Source: an uncultured Blautia sp. (GTDB lineage Bacteria > Bacillota > Clostridia > Lachnospirales > Lachnospiraceae). From it: a stretch of DNA of 64,000 nucleotides. A program made the position numbers and the translations under genes. Under the pieces are notes generated by a model. It did no database searches, was not told where the DNA came from, and was given only the letters and a program-made list of their open reading frames with translations. The stretch is from NCBI RefSeq assembly GCF_934424005.1, contig NZ_CAKRXI010000001.1:1-64000 (forward strand). Direction: 5' to 3'. Shown here piece after piece: positions 60,025 to 64,000 of the stretch; within the stretch, counting starts at the first letter, position 1; the number at the start of each line of letters is the position of its first letter.

Positions 60025-61032
60025 TTATAATAAATTTACTCCGGCTTCTTCGGCTGCTTTGGTGATGGATTCCGGCCACAGGGATACGTGGACTTCTCCG
60101 ATATGAGCTTTGCGAAGGAAGAACATACAGATACGGGACTGGCCAATTCCGCCGCCAATAGTGTATGGAAGTTCTTTATTCAGAATCGCCTTCTGGAAAG
60201 GAAGCTCTCTGCGGTCATCGCATCCGGCTTCTGTCAGCTGACGGTCAAGCGCTTCTTCGTCAACACGGATACCCATGGATGAAAGTTCCAGAGCAATGTC
60301 GAGAACCGGATAGTATACGAGGATATCTCCGTTGAGTTCCCAGTCATCGTAGTCCGGGGCACGTCCGTCATGACGTTCTCCGTTGGATAAAGTCTTACCA
60401 ACCTGCATAAGGAATACAGCGCCTTTTTCTTTGACGATCTTGTACTCTCTTTCCTTTGGGGTCAGATCCGGATACATGTCTACCAGTTCCTGGGTGGAAA
60501 CAAAGGCGATTTCTTTTGGCAGGATCTCTTCAATATAATCATACTGTACAGCCATGTATTTCTCTGTTTTACGGAGTACACTGTAGATAGAGCGGACTGT
60601 ATTGATCAGAGTTTCCATGGTACGTTCTTCTTTGGAAATGATCTTTTCCCAGTCCCACTGATCAACATATACAGAATGGATGTTGTCCAGGTCTTCATCG
60701 CGACGGATTGCGACCATATCCGTATAAAGTCCCTCGCCGTGAGCAAAGCCGTATTTCTTCAGTGCATAGCGTTTCCATTTGGCAAGAGAATGTACGATCT
60801 CAGCGTTTTCATCCTGGCCTTTGATATCAAAGCTTACCGGACGTTCTACACCGTTAAGATTGTCGTTCAGACCCGAAGATGGAGATACAAAAATCGGAGC
60901 AGAAACACGGAGAAGATTCAGCTTCTGGGAAAGTGTCTGCTGGAAAAAGTCTTTGACAGTTTTAATTGCAACCTGTGTATCATGCAGATTCAGATCTGAA
61001 TGATACCCGTCAGGAATCTTGATTTGTTCCAT
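60025..61032 (-). CDS. asnA: Aspartate-ammonia ligase
   Basis: 335 residues. Makes asparagine from aspartate, ammonia and ATP. It is an aminoacyl-tRNA-synthetase-like fold with VSAPIFVSPSSGLNDNLNG, VDQWDWEKII, and the late motif YTIGGGIGQSRICMFFL. Ribosome site GGAGG. No T-box is visible in the short leader. Confidence 0.95.
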   Translation of the reverse strand: MEQIKIPDGYHSDLNLHDTQVAIKTVKDFFQQTLSQKLNLLRVSAPIFVSPSSGLNDNLNGVERPVSFDIKGQDENAEIVHSLAKWKRYALKKYGFAHGEGLYTDMVAIRRDEDLDNIHSVYVDQWDWEKIISKEERTMETLINTVRSIYSVLRKTEKYMAVQYDYIEEILPKEIAFVSTQELVDMYPDLTPKEREYKIVKEKGAVFLMQVGKTLSNGERHDGRAPDYDDWELNGDILVYYPVLDIALELSSMGIRVDEEALDRQLTEAGCDDRRELPFQKAILNKELPYTIGGGIGQSRICMFFLRKAHIGEVHVSLWPESITKAAEEAGVNLL

Positions 61033-61059
61033 AATAATCCTCCTAGATTTAATGTAACT

Positions 61060-61127
61060 ATTATAGCAAGAAAAAGTCTGTATTGCAATTTTTTTACCTT
61101 GTAAGATTGCAATAAAAAGGATACAAT
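61060..61127. promoter_or_regulatory. Divergent promoters of asnA and the zinc-ribbon gene
   Basis: Minus strand: TTGCAA (61088-61083), 17-base spacer, TATAAT (61065-61060) for asnA. Plus strand: TTGTAA (61099-61104), 17-base spacer, TACAAT (61122-61127) for the 61189 gene. Confidence 0.65.
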
Positions 61128-61188
61128 AATGAATACAGCAATTTGAAGTGAAATCGGAGAAATGATTTGAACTAAGGGGGTGTTGTCT

Positions 61189-61902
61189 ATGAAATGTCCG
61201 TTATGTGACGGAACGGTTGTAAATGGACGATGTAAAGAGTGTGGTATGCCATACCGCAATGATGAAATCCTGTATCATCTGAATGAGAGCCGGAGTGATC
61301 ACTATCGACATGCATCAGATAAGGCCCGTAAGATCATGCAGACACAGAGCGCCGGAGTCGGATCCCTGGGGAAAGGAAGTGCCGGAAAGGCTGCTGGCAA
61401 TCAGAATAGATCCTCTGGCAGGGAAAAAATCCGGCCTGCAAAAACTAAGAAGCATTCAAAACTTGGGATACTTTGGGTGATTATTATTATTCTTGCAGCA
61501 GTTGCACCACTGGCTGAAGATCTGGGTGGTGTCATAAAAGAAGCAATTCAGTCTGAGGTTGAGAATAGCAGTGAGATACAGACAGATACCGCTGAGACCA
61601 CAGATCCGGATACATATTTTTACAGCTGGGATGATGAGCAGGGATACAAGGATTATTCGATCGGTGCAGGATATGGACCGGCACAGGCTGGCGTTCAGTT
61701 TGAAGCAGGAAAATATGGCGTTTTTACTTCCAGCGCCGAAGTGACACTTACTGTTACCAGAAAGAAAGCAGATAACGAACAATATACACTCAAAGATGGT
61801 GAGGATACACTGTTTCTGACATTTGAAGAAGGTGACACGATTCAGGTAGAATCCGAAGAGAGTGACTTTGACAGTGTTTATCTGATGGAGTGGGAAGATT
61901 AA
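61189..61902 (+). CDS. Zinc-ribbon single-span membrane protein
   Basis: 237 residues. A four-cysteine zinc ribbon opens the protein (MKCPLCDGTVVNGRCKECGM). A basic linker follows, then one membrane segment at ~95-115 (LGILWVIIIILAAVAPLA), then an extracellular domain of ~115 residues with beta-type pattern (EAGKYGVFTSSAEVTLTVTR). Function is unknown. ATG 61189 has AAGGGGG before it. A terminator follows. Confidence 0.8.
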   Translation: MKCPLCDGTVVNGRCKECGMPYRNDEILYHLNESRSDHYRHASDKARKIMQTQSAGVGSLGKGSAGKAAGNQNRSSGREKIRPAKTKKHSKLGILWVIIIILAAVAPLAEDLGGVIKEAIQSEVENSSEIQTDTAETTDPDTYFYSWDDEQGYKDYSIGAGYGPAQAGVQFEAGKYGVFTSSAEVTLTVTRKKADNEQYTLKDGEDTLFLTFEEGDTIQVESEESDFDSVYLMEWED

Positions 61903-61928
61903 AAATATTAGTTTAATAATGGATTTTC

Positions 61929-61974
61929 GGGGGAAGATTTCAGACAATAAAAAATGAAATTCCCCCTTTTATTT
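61929..61974 (+). terminator. Intrinsic terminator after the zinc-ribbon gene
   Basis: GGGGGAA (61929-61935) pairs with TTCCCCC (61960-61966), followed by TTTTATTT. Confidence 0.8.
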
Positions 61975-62021
61975 CACATGATATTGTGTTATACTCTCAT
62001 ATGCAACACAATATATGGGGA
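61974..62021 (+). promoter_or_regulatory. Two NrdR boxes over the second nrdD promoter
   Basis: TCACATGATATTGTGT (61974-61989) and ACACAATATATGGGGA (62006-62021) each match the NrdR consensus at 13 of 16 positions. Their starts are 32 bases apart. A weak promoter (TTGTGT at 61985, ACAATA at about 62008) lies within the boxes, so NrdR binding would block it. Confidence 0.7.
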
Positions 62022-62106
62022 GAATGCGATAGGGGAAGTGTCGTCACTCAGGACGACGCAAACAGTGAAAAACCCTACAAACAGTAGCAAACAGGAGAGA
62101 CAAGGT

Positions 62107-64000
62107 ATGATTTATGTAATTAAGAAAGACGGAACAAGAGAAGAATTTGATCCGCAGAAGATCGTGAAAGCAGTAAACAAATCTGCCGCACGAATCCTTT
62201 ATAAATTTTCACCGGAAGAAAAAGATTTTATCTGTCGTTTTGCACAGGAGCATGCAGATTCTCTTGGAAAAAATGAGATTGAGATCCAGGAGATGCATAA
62301 TATCGTTGAGGGAGCTCTGGAGCGTGTGAATCCGGCAGTTGCCAAGAGCTATCGTGATTATCGTAATTATAAACTTGATTTTATCCACATGATGGACGAC
62401 GTATATACAAAGAGCCAGGCAATCCGTTACATCGGGGACAAGAGCAATGCAAATACCGACAGTGCACTGGTTGCTACGAAACGAAGCCTGATCTTCAATG
62501 AACTGAATAAGGAACTGTATCGTAAGTTTTTTATGAACCGCAACGAGCTGCAGGCATGTAAAGATGGATATATCTATATTCATGACCAGTCAGCACGTCT
62601 GGATACGATGAACTGTTGTCTGTTTGACGTTGGCTCCGTATTAAAAGGCGGATTTGAGATGGGTAATGTCTGGTACAATGAGCCGAAGACACTGGATACT
62701 GCATTTGATGTTATGGGAGATATTATCCTGAGTACTGCGGCACAGCAGTATGGCGGTTTTACTGTACCGGAAGTTGACAAGATCCTTGGACCATATGCTC
62801 AGAAGAGTTATGATAAATATATCAGTGAATTTCTGAAATATGCGGATGAGAACTGGAACGGCAGAGAAGAAAAAGCAATCGAATATGCGTTGGATAAAGT
62901 AAGACGTGATTTTGACCAGGGATGGCAGGGAATTGAGTACAAACTCAATACAGTAGGTTCTTCCCGTGGAGATTATCCGTTCGTTACAGTTACATTGGGA
63001 CTTGGAACCGGACAGTTTGAGAAGATGTGTAATATTTCTCTTCTGGAGGTACACAAAGGTGGTCAGGGTAAGAAGGGCCACAAGAAACCGGTACTGTTCC
63101 CGAAGATCGTATTTCTTTATGATGAAAATCTTCATGGACCTGGAAAACCATGTGAAGATATTTTTGAAGCCGGTGTGGATTGTTCAGCAAAGACGATGTA
63201 TCCGGACTGGTTGTCTCTGACAGGCAAGGGTTATATCGCCAGCATGTATAAACAGTATGGCAAAGTTATCAGCCCAATGGGGTGCCGTGCATTCTTAAGT
63301 CCGTGGTATGAACGCGGCGGTATGTATCCGGCAGATGATAAAGATACACCGGTATTTGTCGGACGTTTCAATATCGGTGCAGTCAGCCTTCATCTTCCAA
63401 TGATTCTGGCGAAAGCAAGAGCCGAGAGCAGAGATTTCTATGAGGTCCTGGATTTCTATCTGCAGATGATCCGTAATCTGCATATCCGTACTTATGAATA
63501 CCTGGGACAGATGCGTGCTTCCACGAACCCACTGGCATACTGCGAAGGCGGTTTCTATGGCGGTCATCTGAAACCAAATGAAAAGATCGGCAAGCTTCTG
63601 AAGCCGATGACAGCTTCTTTTGGTATTACAGCACTGAATGAACTGCAGGAGCTTTATAATGGTAAGTCAATCCGTGAAGACGGACAGTTTGCCCTGGAAG
63701 TTTTGAAATACATCAATGATAAAGTAAACCAGTTTAAGCAGGAAGATGGATATCTGTATGCAATCTACGGTACACCGGCAGAGAGTCTCTGCGGTCTGCA
63801 GGTAGAACAGTTCCGTAAGATGTACGGAATTGTTGAGGGCGTTTCTGACAGACCGTATGTCAGCAACAGCTTCCACTGCCATGTAACAGAGGATGTAACT
63901 CCGATTGAGAAACAAGATCTAGAGGGACGATTCTGGGAACTCTGTAATGGTGGTAAGATCCAGTATGTACGTTATCCGATTGGCTATAATAAAGAAGCCA
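62107..64000 (+). CDS. nrdD: Second class III ribonucleotide reductase, cut by the window edge
   Basis: An open frame from ATG 62107 to the last base, 631 residues without a stop. Residues ~1-90 are an ATP-cone (MIYVIKKDGTREEFDPQKIV). The catalytic region shows IYIHDQSARLDTMNCCLFD, GSSRGDYPFVTVTLGLG, the finger-loop Cys in SPMGCRAFLSPW, and FHCHVTEDVTP. It differs clearly from the 13389 enzyme and belongs to another NrdD subtype. The glycyl-radical end and any nrdG would lie to the right. Ribosome site AGGAGAG. Confidence 0.93.
   Translation, partial: MIYVIKKDGTREEFDPQKIVKAVNKSAARILYKFSPEEKDFICRFAQEHADSLGKNEIEIQEMHNIVEGALERVNPAVAKSYRDYRNYKLDFIHMMDDVYTKSQAIRYIGDKSNANTDSALVATKRSLIFNELNKELYRKFFMNRNELQACKDGYIYIHDQSARLDTMNCCLFDVGSVLKGGFEMGNVWYNEPKTLDTAFDVMGDIILSTAAQQYGGFTVPEVDKILGPYAQKSYDKYISEFLKYADENWNGREEKAIEYALDKVRRDFDQGWQGIEYKLNTVGSSRGDYPFVTVTLGLGTGQFEKMCNISLLEVHKGGQGKKGHKKPVLFPKIVFLYDENLHGPGKPCEDIFEAGVDCSAKTMYPDWLSLTGKGYIASMYKQYGKVISPMGCRAFLSPWYERGGMYPADDKDTPVFVGRFNIGAVSLHLPMILAKARAESRDFYEVLDFYLQMIRNLHIRTYEYLGQMRASTNPLAYCEGGFYGGHLKPNEKIGKLLKPMTASFGITALNELQELYNGKSIREDGQFALEVLKYINDKVNQFKQEDGYLYAIYGTPAESLCGLQVEQFRKMYGIVEGVSDRPYVSNSFHCHVTEDVTPIEKQDLEGRFWELCNGGKIQYVRYPIGYNKEA

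Noticed and set aside
61033-61188. Possible T-box riboswitch before asnA
   Set aside because: The leader between the asnA promoter and start codon is under 40 bases, too short for a T-box, and no TGGNACC-like motif is present.

Overview
The window looks like chromosome of an anaerobic Firmicute of the Lachnospiraceae (Blautia/Dorea/Ruminococcus-like, Clostridium cluster XIVa). This is inferred from moderate G+C, strong AGGAGG-type ribosome sites, an [FeFe]-hydrogenase maturase (HydF), two oxygen-sensitive class III ribonucleotide reductases, a XylFII-LytS-YesN-type sugar sensor, and a chorismate mutase/shikimate kinase fusion. No rRNA, tRNA or CRISPR array was seen. Genus is not determinable from reading alone.

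Layout. 1-77 is the 3' end (domains V and VI) of a group II intron that continues off the left edge. 94-13166 is mostly housekeeping: a lipoprotein, a FadR-type regulator followed by a fossil malic enzyme, HisC-like aminotransferase, rho, rpmE, a DUF1385 protein, prmC-prfA, a nucleotidyltransferase, glmM, a TPR lipoprotein and hflX. 13190-21541 holds a class III RNR fused to a glutaredoxin-like domain behind two NrdR boxes, an ACT protein, AzlCD, a MacB/FtsX-like ABC exporter and the chorismate mutase/shikimate kinase fusion. 21772-31116 is a CUT2 sugar importer with its own sensor operon: membrane-anchored binding protein, LytS-type kinase, AraC-type response regulator, and a further binding lipoprotein. 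31139-31715 is a gene-free block of three palindromic elements, two of which are diverged inverted copies of one ~195-bp family.

31732-43705 groups a TRAP transporter, type I dehydroquinate dehydratase, YdiN-like MFS carrier, divergent LysR regulator, an FeS-flavin old-yellow-enzyme-type reductase and two YdiB-like quinate/shikimate dehydrogenases. It reads as a quinate/shikimate utilisation cluster. Inside it (42410-42698) lies what looks like a complete Fst/par-like type I toxin-antitoxin locus: a 29-residue hydrophobic peptide whose Shine-Dalgarno is buried in a perfect 9-bp hairpin, a convergent small RNA with its own promoter, a shared 14-bp bidirectional terminator, and direct repeats that make the RNA complementary to the toxin start codon. 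This is the most striking find. 43719-43977 is a probable structured noncoding RNA.

43999-52527 is an island-like segment bounded by two ~190-bp direct repeats. It carries a DtxR-type metal regulator with a C-terminal extension, a second winged-helix regulator, an Rpn/PD-(D/E)XK-type protein, the decayed remains of a NEAT/heme-import locus behind a 21-bp palindromic operator, a DUF454 protein and an intact CydDC-like ABC exporter pair. From 52532 the window returns to core functions: dapF, hydF, an amino-acid ABC importer with possible ARG boxes, an M20 amidohydrolase, a CBS protein, asnA, a zinc-ribbon membrane protein and a second class III RNR, again behind two NrdR boxes, running off the right edge.

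All calls come from reading the sequence. Family names rest on motif recognition and gene context; no database search was run.
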